DNA of 57,644 nucleotides from Methanosarcina spelaei (GCF_002287235.1 NZ_LMVP01000538.1:1-57644), one strand, 5' to 3'. Positions 18,806-28,977 are shown, counted from the first letter of the stretch. A program made the numbers and translations. Notes: generated by a model not told the origin, from the sequence alone.

Positions 18806-19537
18806 ATTCTATCTTTAAAAAACCTGGTGTTGAGCCGTGATGGGAAGAAAATCCTCCGAGGGGTCAATCTCGAGATAGGCGACAGGGAAATTCACAGTAT
18901 TATTGGCGCGAATGGTGCAGGAAAAAGTACTCTTGCCTATACTCTGATGGGACTCCAGGGTTACGAACACGAGGAAGGCAGCCTCATCTTTAATGGGGAA
19001 GATATTTCAAAACTTTCGATAACCGAGCGTGCAAGAAAAGGTATTACCCTTGCCTGGCAGGAACCTGCCCGCTTTGAAGGACTGAGAGTCAGAGATTACC
19101 TGGCAATTGGAGCAAAAGGTAGTGGAGGCGTTACTGAAGAAGAGCTAAAAGAAGCTCTAAGGAAAGTCGACCTTAAACCTGAAAAATACCTGGATAGGGA
19201 AGTTGGAGAGGCGCTCAGTGGAGGCGAGAGAAAACGCATAGAACTTGCTTCCATAATTACAATGAAGCCGAAACTTGCAATTCTTGACGAACCCGATTCC
19301 GGAATTGATGTAGTTTCCTTAAAGGAAATTGTAAACCTGATCCAAACTTTCAAAGAAAACGGCTCCTCGGTACTTGTAATTACGCACAGAAAGGAAATTG
19401 CAGCCGCTTCCGATAAAGCATCCCTAATGTGTGAAGGGGTTATCCTCAGGAGCGGAGACCCTCTGGAAATCAGTGAATTTTTCAAAAACAGGTGTATACC
19501 TTGTGACAGCAGGGTATCACCACCAAAGGCGGCCTGA
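18806..19537 (+). CDS. sufC: Fe-S cluster assembly ATPase SufC (probable AUU start)
   Basis: An ABC-type ATPase that works with SufB/SufD to build Fe-S clusters. Walker A GANGAGKST, signature ALSGGERKRIELA, Walker B LAILDEPDSGID and the H-loop ITHRKE are all present; length is 243 residues from the start chosen here. Family N-termini begin with a residue pair equivalent to ML just before the LKNL-like strand. Here that position is ATT at 18806, preceded by a stop codon and by GAGGTG six bases upstream. The next standard start, GTG at 18827, lies 27 bases from that ribosome binding site and would delete the first beta strand. A non-canonical AUU start is therefore the best reading. Confidence 0.9.
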   Translation: MLSLKNLVLSRDGKKILRGVNLEIGDREIHSIIGANGAGKSTLAYTLMGLQGYEHEEGSLIFNGEDISKLSITERARKGITLAWQEPARFEGLRVRDYLAIGAKGSGGVTEEELKEALRKVDLKPEKYLDREVGEALSGGERKRIELASIITMKPKLAILDEPDSGIDVVSLKEIVNLIQTFKENGSSVLVITHRKEIAAASDKASLMCEGVILRSGDPLEISEFFKNRCIPCDSRVSPPKAA

Positions 19538-19540
19538 AAA

Positions 19541-20503
19541 ATGACTCAGATAACTCTTAATACACTTTCCAGCGAAATCAAAGATATGGACGCAGCCTAT
19601 TCGGCAGCCGGGGGAGATGCTGCGGTTCTGCATAAACATGAGCTTTCAAGCCTTGTGATAAGTGGAAACAAAGTGCTTAATGCGAACGGAACAGAGGGAA
19701 TCGTACTCGAGACACAGGAAACCGAACATGGAGTGGACGTTAAAATGACCATTAAGAAAGGGTACAAAATTCCACTTCCTGTTCATCTTTGCTTCGGACT
19801 TATTCCTGAAGACGGGCTCCAGAAAATAAATATGAATTTCACGGCCGAAGAAAATTCAGCTGTTGAACTTGTTGCCCACTGTACATTTCCTAATGCTGTA
19901 AAGATTATTCATAAAATGGACGCTCAAATGCATGTAGGAAAAAATGCCTCTCTAAAATACACTGAAACTCACTTTCATGGCCCTCATGGAGGAATTCAGG
20001 TAATCCCAAAGTCCCATATAAAAATAGAGGAAGGAGGCAGCTACTACACAAATTTCTCACTTGTTTCGGGCAGGGTAGGGTATCTGGAATTTGACTACAG
20101 TGTGGACGCCGAAAAAGACTCGATTTGTGAGATGGTTACCAAGGTCTATGGGAAAAAAGATGATAAAATAAAAATCCTGGAGAAAATATCCCTTAATGGG
20201 GAAAATGCCAGAAGCGTAATCAAGAGCCGATTGGCCATTACTGATAATGCAGAGTCGGAGTTCAGGGGGATCACTGAGGGTCACGCCCCAAGATCAAGGG
20301 GACACGTAGACTGCATGGAAGTTATTCAGGGCAATGCAAAAGCCGAAGCTGTTCCTATTGTACGAGTAGATAATCCTCTGGCCAAGGTAACTCACGAGGC
20401 TGCAATAGGGTGTGTGGACAAAAAAGAGGTCGAAACCCTAATGGCTCGCGGTCTTGAAGAAGATGAGGCTATTGATATTATTGTAAAGGGAATGCTGGCT
20501 TAA
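19541..20503 (+). CDS. Fe-S cluster assembly protein SufB/SufD family
   Basis: A 320-residue SufB/D-type scaffold protein, the short archaeal form. The beta-helix core is recognisable (VELVAHCTFPNA, ETHFHGPHGGIQVIP, GRVGYLEFDYSVDAEKDS), with the conserved C-terminal block RGHVDCMEVIQGNAKAEAVPIV and AIGCVDKKEVETLMARGL. It starts three bases after the sufC stop and forms a two-gene suf operon, the minimal SufBC type of many archaea, where sufS and sufU are absent. Whether it is called SufB or SufD is a matter of convention. Confidence 0.92.
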   Translation: MTQITLNTLSSEIKDMDAAYSAAGGDAAVLHKHELSSLVISGNKVLNANGTEGIVLETQETEHGVDVKMTIKKGYKIPLPVHLCFGLIPEDGLQKINMNFTAEENSAVELVAHCTFPNAVKIIHKMDAQMHVGKNASLKYTETHFHGPHGGIQVIPKSHIKIEEGGSYYTNFSLVSGRVGYLEFDYSVDAEKDSICEMVTKVYGKKDDKIKILEKISLNGENARSVIKSRLAITDNAESEFRGITEGHAPRSRGHVDCMEVIQGNAKAEAVPIVRVDNPLAKVTHEAAIGCVDKKEVETLMARGLEEDEAIDIIVKGMLA

Positions 20504-20606
20504 GCCTTTTTATTCCCTTTTACAGGCCATTATTTCAGTTCAACCAGAAACATTGGAAGTTACTCAGGAACTACTCAGGGAGCTTGAAATTTAAATTGAG
20601 TAAGAG

Positions 20607-20978
20607 GTGGGAAGTATAATTGGCGAAATCATTATCTTTGAGAAAAAGTATTCCGAAAAAAACCTGCAACTTATTAGCGGAAAAAAAGATATATCCTCAC
20701 ACTACCAGGATATTCCTGAAGAGATGCTACTTTTAAGTGAAGTTATAGAAGATCCCCTCAAACTTCCTTACCTCCTTGAAACTTTCTATACTACGCCGAT
20801 TAAGAATGAAAAAGCCTTTCATTTTGCTCTCGTACGAGTCCAGGTAGATTCTGATCTCAGGATGCACGAGGATATCCAGAAGTACCAGCAAAGGAAGTAT
20901 GTAGCCGAAACTCTCGAAAAGCTGCTTTACGGAGAACTCATGCTTTCAGTAGAAAACTCAGGCATTGAAAATGACTAA
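20607..20978 (+). CDS. Hypothetical protein downstream of suf
   Basis: I do not recognise this protein of about 120 residues. It is soluble, acidic and predicted mixed alpha/beta, with LLLSEVIEDPLKLPYLLETFYTTP in the middle and a helical C-terminus. The start is unclear: GTG at 20607 lies inside the ribosome binding site GAGGTG (20604-20609). Six bases after that site come ATA and ATT codons in frame, a situation much like sufC. It is 103 bp behind sufB/D and could belong to the same transcript. Confidence 0.6.
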   Translation: MGSIIGEIIIFEKKYSEKNLQLISGKKDISSHYQDIPEEMLLLSEVIEDPLKLPYLLETFYTTPIKNEKAFHFALVRVQVDSDLRMHEDIQKYQQRKYVAETLEKLLYGELMLSVENSGIEND

Positions 20979-21447
20979 TTCTTTACTTTCCTTCTTAAAG
21001 CAGACTTTTTTTCTAATTATAAATGTTATTTTTACTCAATCTGAATAGTTACGTTATTTGTCACATTACAAGTGTCATTTTACTCAATCTGAATAGTTAC
21101 TAAGTTTTGAGCTTAGAGATATACTTTTTTAAATTTTGATCGTATTCTAATTTGGAATATTATATAAAGATAATTATATATCGTAAAAGAAGAATCTACT
21201 TTTACCAAACCTGTTAGTTAATATAGGAAAAATTATTATCTGTTTACATACAATTATTTTTCATAGTTCTGTGAAATCTTGTTCATGCAGTCGTTTTTAT
21301 AGCAGCACTTAGTTGCGATAACCAGCTTACCCAAAAAAGCTCTGACTTCGATAGATTGCTATACTATCTTTTATAAACACCAGTCAAATTTCAGGGTTGC
21401 TCAAAATCCCGGTAAATTCAAAATGATCCATATACTGGCGGTCTAAA
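20979..21447. other. 469-bp interval with a 23-bp direct repeat
   Basis: A poly-T run follows the upstream stop (about 21004-21013, possible terminator). The sequence TTTTACTCAATCTGAATAG plus TTAC occurs twice, at 21030-21052 and 21078-21100, 48 bp apart; these could be regulator sites for the surface protein gene. No gene is seen. Confidence 0.5.
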
Positions 21448-24400
21448 ATGAAAGGAAAGAATTGTGTTAGAAGGTTTAGGGGACAGACCTTAAATAAAGT
21501 TTTGGGGATAACGGTACTTACTTTTTTAATGTTGGTGAGCATTGCAGGAGCCTCGCCATTTGCATACATTACAAATTCAGAGAGTAATAGTGTCTCTGTA
21601 ATTGATGCGACTACAAACAAAGTTACAACTACAATACCCGTAGGATCCAACCCTATTGGAGTTGCAATTAACCCGAATGGGACAAAGGTTTACGTAGTAA
21701 GTGCTCGTAGCAGTGATGTATCTGTAATCGATACGGCAACAAATAGTGTTGTAGCCACTGTGCGTGCAGGAAATTCTCCCCAGGGAATTGCAGTTAGTCC
21801 TGACGGAAAAAAAGTTTATGTGACAAACCGTTTTAGTAACAATGTTTCTGTAATTGATACCGGTGCAAATACTGTTGTAAGTACATTGAATACTGGAAAA
21901 TCTCCTGCTGGAGTAGCGGTAAGTCCGGATGGAAAAAAGTTATATGTTACAAATTATGAGGATAACACAGTTTCTATATTTGACACTACCACAAAAACCG
22001 TTATAACCACGATATCCGTAGGAAGAGGTCCTAAAGAAATTGCGGTCACACCGGACGGAACCAGAGTGTATGTGGCGAACTCAGATAGTGAAAGCATTTC
22101 TGTGATTGACACGGCGACAAACAGCGTTACAAATACATTGACGGTAGGGGGAGTTCCTTCTGGAGTTACAGTTAATCCAGATGGAAAAAAGGTGTATGTG
22201 ACCAATAATGATGAGTATTTCAGCACTGTCTCTGTAATTGACACTGTAACAAACAAAATTACAGCTGCGATCCCTGTAGGCTCCGATCCTATGGGAATTG
22301 CAGTCACCCCGGATGGAAAAAAAGTATATGTAGCTATCAGCTTCTATAACACTGTCTCTGTAATTGACACTGCAACCAATGCTATTACAGCCACGGTGCT
22401 TGTAGAAAACAGCCCTTATGCTTCGGGCCAGTTTATAGGTTCTATCCCAATAGAACCAGTTTATCCTTTAGCGAATTTCAGCAGCAATATCACATCGGAA
22501 TATGTTTTCCCTTCTGTACCTGTGCAGTTTACGGATCTCTCAAAAGATGCAACTAAATGGGTCTGGGATTTTGGAGACGGGTCTGGTTCAACAAAGCAGA
22601 ACCCTGCGCATACTTATTCTGCAACAGGAATCTATACTGTTAGCCTGACAGTAAGCAATCCAAACGGCACAGATTCAAAGCTTGCTACGGTAAATGTTGT
22701 ACCAAAAGGTTTTCCTGCACCTTCGTATGCATTTATTACAAATCTCAACAGCAACACTGTTTCTGTAGTTAACACAGGAGATAACACCCTTACAGCTACA
22801 GTGCCCGTAGGGACCGAGCCTTTTGGGGCTGCAGTGAGTCCGGATGGAACAAAAGTATATGTGACAAATACCAGGTACGGCAACAGGGGTACGGTTTCTG
22901 TAATTGACACGGCAATAAATAAGGTTACAGCTATAGTGGATGTAGGCTATAAATATAGTCCCTGTGGAATTGCAGTCACCCCGGACGGAAAAAAGCTGTA
23001 CGTGGCAGATCGTGATATCAAAGGTGTCTCTGTAATTGATACGTTTACAAACACTGTTATAGCCACGGTGCCTGTAGGAGTTAATCCGCTAGGGGTTGCA
23101 ATTACACCGGATGGGAAAAAAGTATATGTGGCAAACCGTTATAGCAACACTGTCTCTGTAATTGACACCAGCACAAACGCTGTTATAGCGACTGTGGAAG
23201 TTGGATCTGGCCCCTGTGGAGTTACAGTTAACCAGATGGGAACAGTACTGTATGTGACTAATTGTGAAAGTAATACTATTTCTATAGTTGATACATCTAC
23301 AAACACTGTTACAGCCACAGTGCCTGTGGGAGAATGGCCCATGGGAGTTACAGTAACTCCTGATGGAACAAAAGTGTATGTGGCAGATGAAGGCAGTAAC
23401 AATGTCTCGGTAATCGATACCGCAACAAAAAATGTTATAGCAACTGTGAAAGTCGGAAAAAACCCTTATGGAATTGCAGTCACTCCGGATGGAACAAAGA
23501 TATATGTAGCAAACTCCGGCGATAGTGATAATCTCGGAAGTACTGCCTCTGTAATTGATACGGTTACGGATAGGGTTATATCTACAGTAAACACAGGTTT
23601 CAGTCCTACTGCTTTCGGTCAGTTTATCGGTCCTCTCCCGGCGCAACCAGATTATCCCGTTGTAAACTTCAGCAGCAATCTCACATCAGGTTATGCTCCT
23701 CTTTCAGTTCAGTTTACGGATTTCTCGAAGAATGCGGATGGTTGGAACTGGAATTTTGGAGACAAATCCACTTCGACACAGCAGAATCCAGTACACACTT
23801 ATTCCAGAGCAGGGAATTACAATGTAACACTTACAGTAAACAATAAAAACGGTACTGATTCGAAAATTGCTACAATAACCGTTCTAGCAAAGCCAGGGTT
23901 CTCTGTATCCCCAACTTCAGGAACGTCGCCACTTAGCGTTAGTTTTACTGATCAGAGTACAGGATCACCAGCCTCATGGAAATGGGATTTTGGAGACGGG
24001 ACGAATTCAACAGAAAAGAATCCTGTGCACATATATCGAAAATCAGGTAAATATTCTGTTACATTGACATTGAACGAAACTGGAAACAAAACTGAAGTAA
24101 CAAAATCCAGCTATATAACTATTTCAAATGGATATGAAGCTCCTATTGCTGCTTTTTCTGCATCCCCAACTTCAGGGAAAACACCTCTTACTGTTAGTTT
24201 TACTGATCAGAGTACAGGATCACTAACCTCAACGAAGTGGACTTTTGGAGACGGAACGTATTCAACCGGGAAGAACCCTGTACATACGTACAGCAAAGCA
24301 GGATTATATTCTATTACATTAGCAGTAAGTAATGCCGATGGCAGTAGTACATTAACAAAAACCGGCTATATTCTTGTTTCAAACGTTTTAAATCCGCCTG

Positions 24401-26448
24401 TCCCAGGCTTCTCTGCATCTCTTACTTCAGGAAAAGCGCCTCTTACGGTTGACTTTATCGGCCAGAGTACAGGCTCGCAAACTGAACGAAAGTGGAGTTT
24501 TGGAGATGGGAATACTTCAACAGAAAAAAATCCTGTGCACACATTCAACAAATCAGGACTTTATTCTGTAACATTGACAGCAAGTGATGAAATAGGCAGT
24601 AATGCCTTGACAAAAACCGGCTATATTGCTGTCTCAAGCGATTTAAATATACCTGTTACCAGTTTCTCTGCGTCCCCAACTTCAGGAAAATCGCCTCTTA
24701 CTGTTAGTTTTACTGGCCAGAGTACAGGGTCACCGACTGCATGGAAATGGAATTTTGGAGATGGAAGTAATTCAACAGAAAAGAATCCTGTACATACATA
24801 CAACGAATCAGGGCTATACTCCGTTAAATTGACAGCGAGTAACTCAAACGGCAGCAACGCCTTGACAAAAACCGGTTATATTGCTGTCGTTTCAAACGTT
24901 TCAAACACTTCTGTTACCAGCTTCTCTGCATCCCCTACTTCAGGAAAAGTGCCTCTTACTGTTAATTTTACTGACAAAAGTACAGGAAAGCCAATTTCAT
25001 GGAAATGGACCTTTGGAGATGGAGGTAATTCAACAGAAATGAATCCTGTACACACATACAATAAATCAGGGAATTATACTGTTGCTCTGACGACGACCAG
25101 TGAGGGAGGTAGTGATAAGGTGCAAAAATCAAACTATATAAGTGTAGTTTCTGTGAACGGTAGTGTGGTATCGAGTCCGGACCATATTGTTCCTGTCACC
25201 GCCTTTTCAGCAACTCCGACTGCAGGAAGTATGCCTCTTACTGTTAGTTTTACTGACCAGAGTACAGGTTCGCCAGCTTCACGGAAATGGGCTTTTGGAG
25301 ACGGAACCACCTCAGCAGATAAAAATCCTGTACACACATACAATAAATCAGGACGATATACCGTTACATTGACAGCGAGTAATGCAAACGGCAGCAATAC
25401 CTTGACAAAAACCGGTTATATTTATGTGTCAAATATTTTAGCTGCTCCTATTACCAGCTATTTTGCATCCCCTGCTTCAGGAAGCATGCCTCTTGTTGTT
25501 TGTTTTACTGGCCAGAGCACAGGAGCACCAACTGCATGGAGATGGGCTTTTGGAGACGGAAACACTTCAACAGAAAAAAATCCTGTACACACATATAATA
25601 AATCCGGACGATACACTGTTACATTGACAGCGAGTAATGCAAACGGCAGCAATGCCTTGACAAAATCCAGCTATATTGCTGTCTCTAGTGTTTTAGCTGC
25701 TCCTGCTGCCAGCTTCTCTGCATCTCCTATTTCTGGAAAGGCTCCACTGGCCGTTGGTTTCACTGACCAGAGCACAGGTTCGCCAAATTCATGGAAATGG
25801 GATTTTGGAGATGGAAGTAATTCGACAGAAAAGAATCCTGTACACACATACAATGAATCAGGACTATACTCTGTTAAATTGGCAGTAAGCAACTCGAACG
25901 GCAGCAATGCCTTGACAAAAACCAACTATATTGCCGTTTCAGGTATTTTAAATGCTCCTGTTACCAGTTTCTCTGCATCCCCTACTTCAGGAAAAACACC
26001 TCTTACTGTTAGTTTTACTGACCAGAGCACAGGCTCGCCAACCTCATGGAGGTGGGTTTTCGGAGATGGGAATACTTCAACGGAAAAGAACCCTGTGCAC
26101 ACATATAATAAGTCAGGCCTATATTCTGTTACATTAACAGCAAGTAATGCAAATGGCAGTAATGCGTTGACAAAAACCGGTTATATTGCGGTTTCAAATT
26201 CTCTTGCTGCTTTTTTTTCAGCATCTCCAGGTTCAGGGCCTGCACCGCTTAATGTCAGTTTTACTGACAATAGCACAGGATTGCCAAATACATGGAAATG
26301 GGATTTTGGAGATGGAAATAATTCAACTGAAAAGAGTCCTGTATACGTATACAATAAAGCAGGACGATACACTGTTAGTTTAACCGTAAATAATTCGGAG
26401 AGCATCAGTACTGAAACCAGGTCCAGATATATTGTAGTTAACAATTGA
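21448..26448 (+). CDS. Large surface protein: two YVTN beta-propellers plus 12 PKD domains
   Basis: A 1666-residue secreted protein. A signal peptide (residues about 17-35, ending near SIAGA) precedes seven YVTN-type blades (about 38-335), one PKD domain (about 345-420), another seven blades (about 425-735), then eleven PKD domains to the end. Blades follow the pattern VYVTN...VSVIDTATN...VPVGSNP.GVAVSPDGKK. PKD domains follow SFSASPTSGK.PLTVSFTDQSTG...W.FGDG. There is no C-terminal transmembrane anchor or sorting motif, so attachment to the S-layer or other proteins is likely to be non-covalent. Such proteins are cell-surface adhesion or matrix proteins in Methanosarcina. The PKD array is nearly repetitive at DNA level, which favours copy-number change by recombination. 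Confidence 0.93.
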   Translation: MKGKNCVRRFRGQTLNKVLGITVLTFLMLVSIAGASPFAYITNSESNSVSVIDATTNKVTTTIPVGSNPIGVAINPNGTKVYVVSARSSDVSVIDTATNSVVATVRAGNSPQGIAVSPDGKKVYVTNRFSNNVSVIDTGANTVVSTLNTGKSPAGVAVSPDGKKLYVTNYEDNTVSIFDTTTKTVITTISVGRGPKEIAVTPDGTRVYVANSDSESISVIDTATNSVTNTLTVGGVPSGVTVNPDGKKVYVTNNDEYFSTVSVIDTVTNKITAAIPVGSDPMGIAVTPDGKKVYVAISFYNTVSVIDTATNAITATVLVENSPYASGQFIGSIPIEPVYPLANFSSNITSEYVFPSVPVQFTDLSKDATKWVWDFGDGSGSTKQNPAHTYSATGIYTVSLTVSNPNGTDSKLATVNVVPKGFPAPSYAFITNLNSNTVSVVNTGDNTLTATVPVGTEPFGAAVSPDGTKVYVTNTRYGNRGTVSVIDTAINKVTAIVDVGYKYSPCGIAVTPDGKKLYVADRDIKGVSVIDTFTNTVIATVPVGVNPLGVAITPDGKKVYVANRYSNTVSVIDTSTNAVIATVEVGSGPCGVTVNQMGTVLYVTNCESNTISIVDTSTNTVTATVPVGEWPMGVTVTPDGTKVYVADEGSNNVSVIDTATKNVIATVKVGKNPYGIAVTPDGTKIYVANSGDSDNLGSTASVIDTVTDRVISTVNTGFSPTAFGQFIGPLPAQPDYPVVNFSSNLTSGYAPLSVQFTDFSKNADGWNWNFGDKSTSTQQNPVHTYSRAGNYNVTLTVNNKNGTDSKIATITVLAKPGFSVSPTSGTSPLSVSFTDQSTGSPASWKWDFGDGTNSTEKNPVHIYRKSGKYSVTLTLNETGNKTEVTKSSYITISNGYEAPIAAFSASPTSGKTPLTVSFTDQSTGSLTSTKWTFGDGTYSTGKNPVHTYSKAGLYSITLAVSNADGSSTLTKTGYILVSNVLNPPVPGFSASLTSGKAPLTVDFIGQSTGSQTERKWSFGDGNTSTEKNPVHTFNKSGLYSVTLTASDEIGSNALTKTGYIAVSSDLNIPVTSFSASPTSGKSPLTVSFTGQSTGSPTAWKWNFGDGSNSTEKNPVHTYNESGLYSVKLTASNSNGSNALTKTGYIAVVSNVSNTSVTSFSASPTSGKVPLTVNFTDKSTGKPISWKWTFGDGGNSTEMNPVHTYNKSGNYTVALTTTSEGGSDKVQKSNYISVVSVNGSVVSSPDHIVPVTAFSATPTAGSMPLTVSFTDQSTGSPASRKWAFGDGTTSADKNPVHTYNKSGRYTVTLTASNANGSNTLTKTGYIYVSNILAAPITSYFASPASGSMPLVVCFTGQSTGAPTAWRWAFGDGNTSTEKNPVHTYNKSGRYTVTLTASNANGSNALTKSSYIAVSSVLAAPAASFSASPISGKAPLAVGFTDQSTGSPNSWKWDFGDGSNSTEKNPVHTYNESGLYSVKLAVSNSNGSNALTKTNYIAVSGILNAPVTSFSASPTSGKTPLTVSFTDQSTGSPTSWRWVFGDGNTSTEKNPVHTYNKSGLYSVTLTASNANGSNALTKTGYIAVSNSLAAFFSASPGSGPAPLNVSFTDNSTGLPNTWKWDFGDGNNSTEKSPVYVYNKAGRYTVSLTVNNSESISTETRSRYIVVNN

Positions 26449-26754
26449 ATATCTTAGATCGAAAAAAGAGCTTTGTAGAAACCTATCTACCAGTTGCAAG
26501 AAGCAATGATATAATGAAACATGACGACATTCAGTTTAAATTAGCAAAGATCCATTATTTCTTAGGATTTCTATAGAGCCAAAAAACATATTTCAACTGG
26601 ATATGCAGTAAAAACAGTGTTTAAATTAATATTAGCAAGAAATATTCAAACAACAATTTTTTTAATAAATTGTTATACCAAATATAAAGGACCAGCCAAA
26701 AACTGATGTTTATCGAAATTCTCCTAAAAAAAGAGAAAAAGAAAGTGCTTAGTT
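26449..26754. other. Convergent intergenic interval, nothing recognised
   Basis: 306 bp between two convergent genes. It is AT-rich, with a purine-rich run near 26728-26745 (TCTTTTT on the minus strand side). No gene or clear hairpin terminator is evident. Confidence 0.4.
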
Positions 26755-27447
26755 TTAAAGAAGGTACCAATCAGTGTCATCAACCGAAATATCTTCTTTA
26801 AGTCCTACTTTTCTCCCTGGGAGTTTAAGAGCATCCGTAATTGCGTCTGAAAAGTCCTGAAGGTACTCTCTTGAGGATAGGCTGTTATAGATAAAAGGTT
26901 TATCTGGCTGGATCATTTTCTGAATAGTTGATTCTTTCGGCACGATATCAACTTCTATGTCAACCATTTCCACGGCTTTTTCCATTGCAGTTCGGAAATC
27001 TCCTATACAGTAAGCTATTCTGTGTTTGTAATTATCCCTTGTTTTTTCAAGGTAAGCGGCAAGTCTTTCGCTTTCCATTTTTATAAAATCTCGTTTAATT
27101 TTTGCCACGTTACATTTACCCATCATAAAGCTGTAATGCATGAACGGATATTGAGTATCAAGTTCCCTGGGGGTAATTCCGCATGTCCCGAAGGTTACTA
27201 TATGTACATCCTCAGGTTTTGCAATTCCAAAAATTATTCTATCAAATTTTTTGTGAGAAGGACTTTCATGATAGGGTTTCCTTTTGGCACAGGGAACAAA
27301 AATACAGAGTTCCTTATAAGGAGCTTCATATTCGTTCAGGACCCATTCATTAGCCCTTATCATATCCGGGTGATAAATTACCCTATCAGTGTCAAGAGGT
27401 TCTTTAGAACGCTCATCTTCAGGAATAATGGGTTTCATAAACGTCAA
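26755..27447 (-). CDS. DUF5591 protein related to archaeosine synthase
   Basis: A 230-residue protein with the motif VPCAKRKPYHESPSHKKF (residues about 51-68), followed by VTFGTCGITPRELDTQYPFMHY and a C-terminal segment. This matches the DUF5591 domain found in ArcS-type archaeosine synthase, which acts on preQ0-modified tRNA position 15. Here the domain stands alone, without the TGT-like catalytic or PUA domains, so it is a paralogue or partner and not full ArcS. The start is not certain: ATG at 27447 or the internal ATG at residue 4. Confidence 0.75.
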   Translation of the reverse strand: MTFMKPIIPEDERSKEPLDTDRVIYHPDMIRANEWVLNEYEAPYKELCIFVPCAKRKPYHESPSHKKFDRIIFGIAKPEDVHIVTFGTCGITPRELDTQYPFMHYSFMMGKCNVAKIKRDFIKMESERLAAYLEKTRDNYKHRIAYCIGDFRTAMEKAVEMVDIEVDIVPKESTIQKMIQPDKPFIYNSLSSREYLQDFSDAITDALKLPGRKVGLKEDISVDDTDWYLL

Positions 27448-27555
27448 GCTAATTGAGCCTGGATATCGTATATATAATTAACTAACTTCGGCAGCAGTAG
27501 GGGTTATAACTTTGAGAAATGTCCTAAGTTAAACTGAACATGAGCAAAATAAGAA

Positions 27556-27747
27556 GCAATAAAAAGGTAAAACAATAAAAGAGTAAAACAATAAAAGAGT
27601 AAAACAATAAAAGAGTAAAACAATAAAAGAGTAAAGCAATAAGAAAGTAGAGCAATAAGAAAGTAGAGCAATAAGAAAGTAGAGCAATAAAAAAGTAGAG
27701 CAATAAAAAAGTAGAGCAATAAAAAAGTAGAGCAATAAAAAAGCAAA
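27556..27747. repeat. 16-bp minisatellite, 12 copies
   Basis: Twelve units in perfect 16-bp register, in three blocks of variants: ACAATAAAAGAGTAAA, then GCAATAAGAAAGTAGA, then GCAATAAAAAAGTAGA. The block structure indicates local amplification of single variants. Its open frames (Leu/Phe/Tyr-rich on the minus strand) are an artefact of the repeat. Confidence 0.95.
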
Positions 27748-27795
27748 GAAGTAAAATAGAAATATAAGACAAAAGGGACGGAAAGTCTGCTGAGT

Positions 27796-28977
27796 TTACT
27801 GCTTTAAACCGTCCACAAAGTCTTCCATTCTATCTAACGCTTTTCTAATATCATTTGTAGACGCCGCGTAGGCGCAGCGCAGGAAGCCTTCACCTGCCTC
27901 TCCAAAGGCATCTCCGGGGATTGCAACGACTTTCTTTTCATCCAGAAGGCGTTCTGCAAACTCAGAGGAAGAAAGGCCGGTATTTCCTATATAGGGGAAG
28001 GCGTAAAATGCACCTTTAGGGTTGCAGCACTCAAGCCCTATTCTGTTAAAGCCTCTTACAATAAAGTGCCTGCGCCGGTCATATTCCCGAACCATCCTCT
28101 CCATTTCATCTTTTCCGTGACGAAGTGCTTCGATTGCGCCTACCTGAGCAGTTACGGGAGCACACATCATGCAGTACTGATGGATCATCATCATTGAATG
28201 GATGATCTCCGGAGAGCCCATTGCAAAGCCGAGCCTTAGTCCTGTCATTGCATAGGCCTTGGAAAAGCCATTAAGCATAACAGTCCGCTCTTTCATGCCT
28301 TCAAGTGAAGATAATGGGACATGCTTGCCTTCATAGGTAAGGCACTCGTAAACTTCGTCCGAGATAACAAACAGGTCATTCTCCACAACCAGGTCAGCAA
28401 TATCCTCGAGTCCTTCCTTTGACATAATCGCTCCTGTGGGATTATTAGGAAAATTGAGAATTATTGCTTTTGTCTTGTCCGTGATTGCGGGTTTGAGGGA
28501 TTCTGCAGTCAGGCTAAACTCATCGTCCCTGTGGGTGGAAACTATAACCGGTTTACCTCCTGCAAGAATCACCGAAGGCATATATGCCACATAAGAGGGC
28601 TGGACGATAATAACCTCATCACCAGGGTTGACTACGGTCCTTACTGCTATGTCCAGAGCTTCACTCACACCTGTTGTAATGAGGATCTCGGATGAAGGGT
28701 TATAGTCCAGACCGTAACGCCTGTAGTAGGTTCTGGTAAGTTCGTCTCTGAGTTCCGGAAGCCCGTAATTTGAAGTATACGAGGTTTGCCCTTTTTCCAG
28801 AGAGTGAATACACATTTCACGGATATGCCATGGAGTAATAAAGTCAGGCTCTCCTACACCAAGGGAAATTACATCCTCAAGTCCGGAAACCAGATCAAAA
28901 AAACGGCGTATTCCTGAAGGAGGAATTTCTTTCATAACGTCGGCAACAAACTTTGAAGGATCACATGAAGGTCTCAA
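27796..28977 (-). CDS. Class I/II pyridoxal-phosphate aminotransferase
   Basis: A 393-residue aspartate aminotransferase-like enzyme. ISLGVGEPDFITPWHI lies near the N-terminus, ILNFPNNPTGAIMS near 180, and the PLP lysine is in NGFSKAYAMTGLRLG; the conserved arginine segment FLRCAYAAS is close to the end. The TTG at 28977 is chosen because GGGGTG stands six bases upstream and a family-like N-terminus (SCDPSKFVADVMKEIPPSGI) follows. A longer frame to 29061 would overlap the Lrp gene. It is transcribed behind the Lrp-family regulator, suggesting amino-acid-responsive control. The amino-acid specificity is not determinable from sequence. Confidence 0.93.
   Translation of the reverse strand: MRPSCDPSKFVADVMKEIPPSGIRRFFDLVSGLEDVISLGVGEPDFITPWHIREMCIHSLEKGQTSYTSNYGLPELRDELTRTYYRRYGLDYNPSSEILITTGVSEALDIAVRTVVNPGDEVIIVQPSYVAYMPSVILAGGKPVIVSTHRDDEFSLTAESLKPAITDKTKAIILNFPNNPTGAIMSKEGLEDIADLVVENDLFVISDEVYECLTYEGKHVPLSSLEGMKERTVMLNGFSKAYAMTGLRLGFAMGSPEIIHSMMMIHQYCMMCAPVTAQVGAIEALRHGKDEMERMVREYDRRRHFIVRGFNRIGLECCNPKGAFYAFPYIGNTGLSSSEFAERLLDEKKVVAIPGDAFGEAGEGFLRCAYAASTNDIRKALDRMEDFVDGLKQ

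Noticed and set aside
21954-26444. Numerous open frames antisense to the YVTN/PKD gene
   Set aside because: Shadow frames from a repetitive coding sequence, with no independent signals.
27504-27772. Leu/Phe/Tyr-rich open frames on the minus strand (80-82 codons)
   Set aside because: They arise in all three frames from a 16-bp tandem repeat; unit length not divisible by three and no ribosome binding site.
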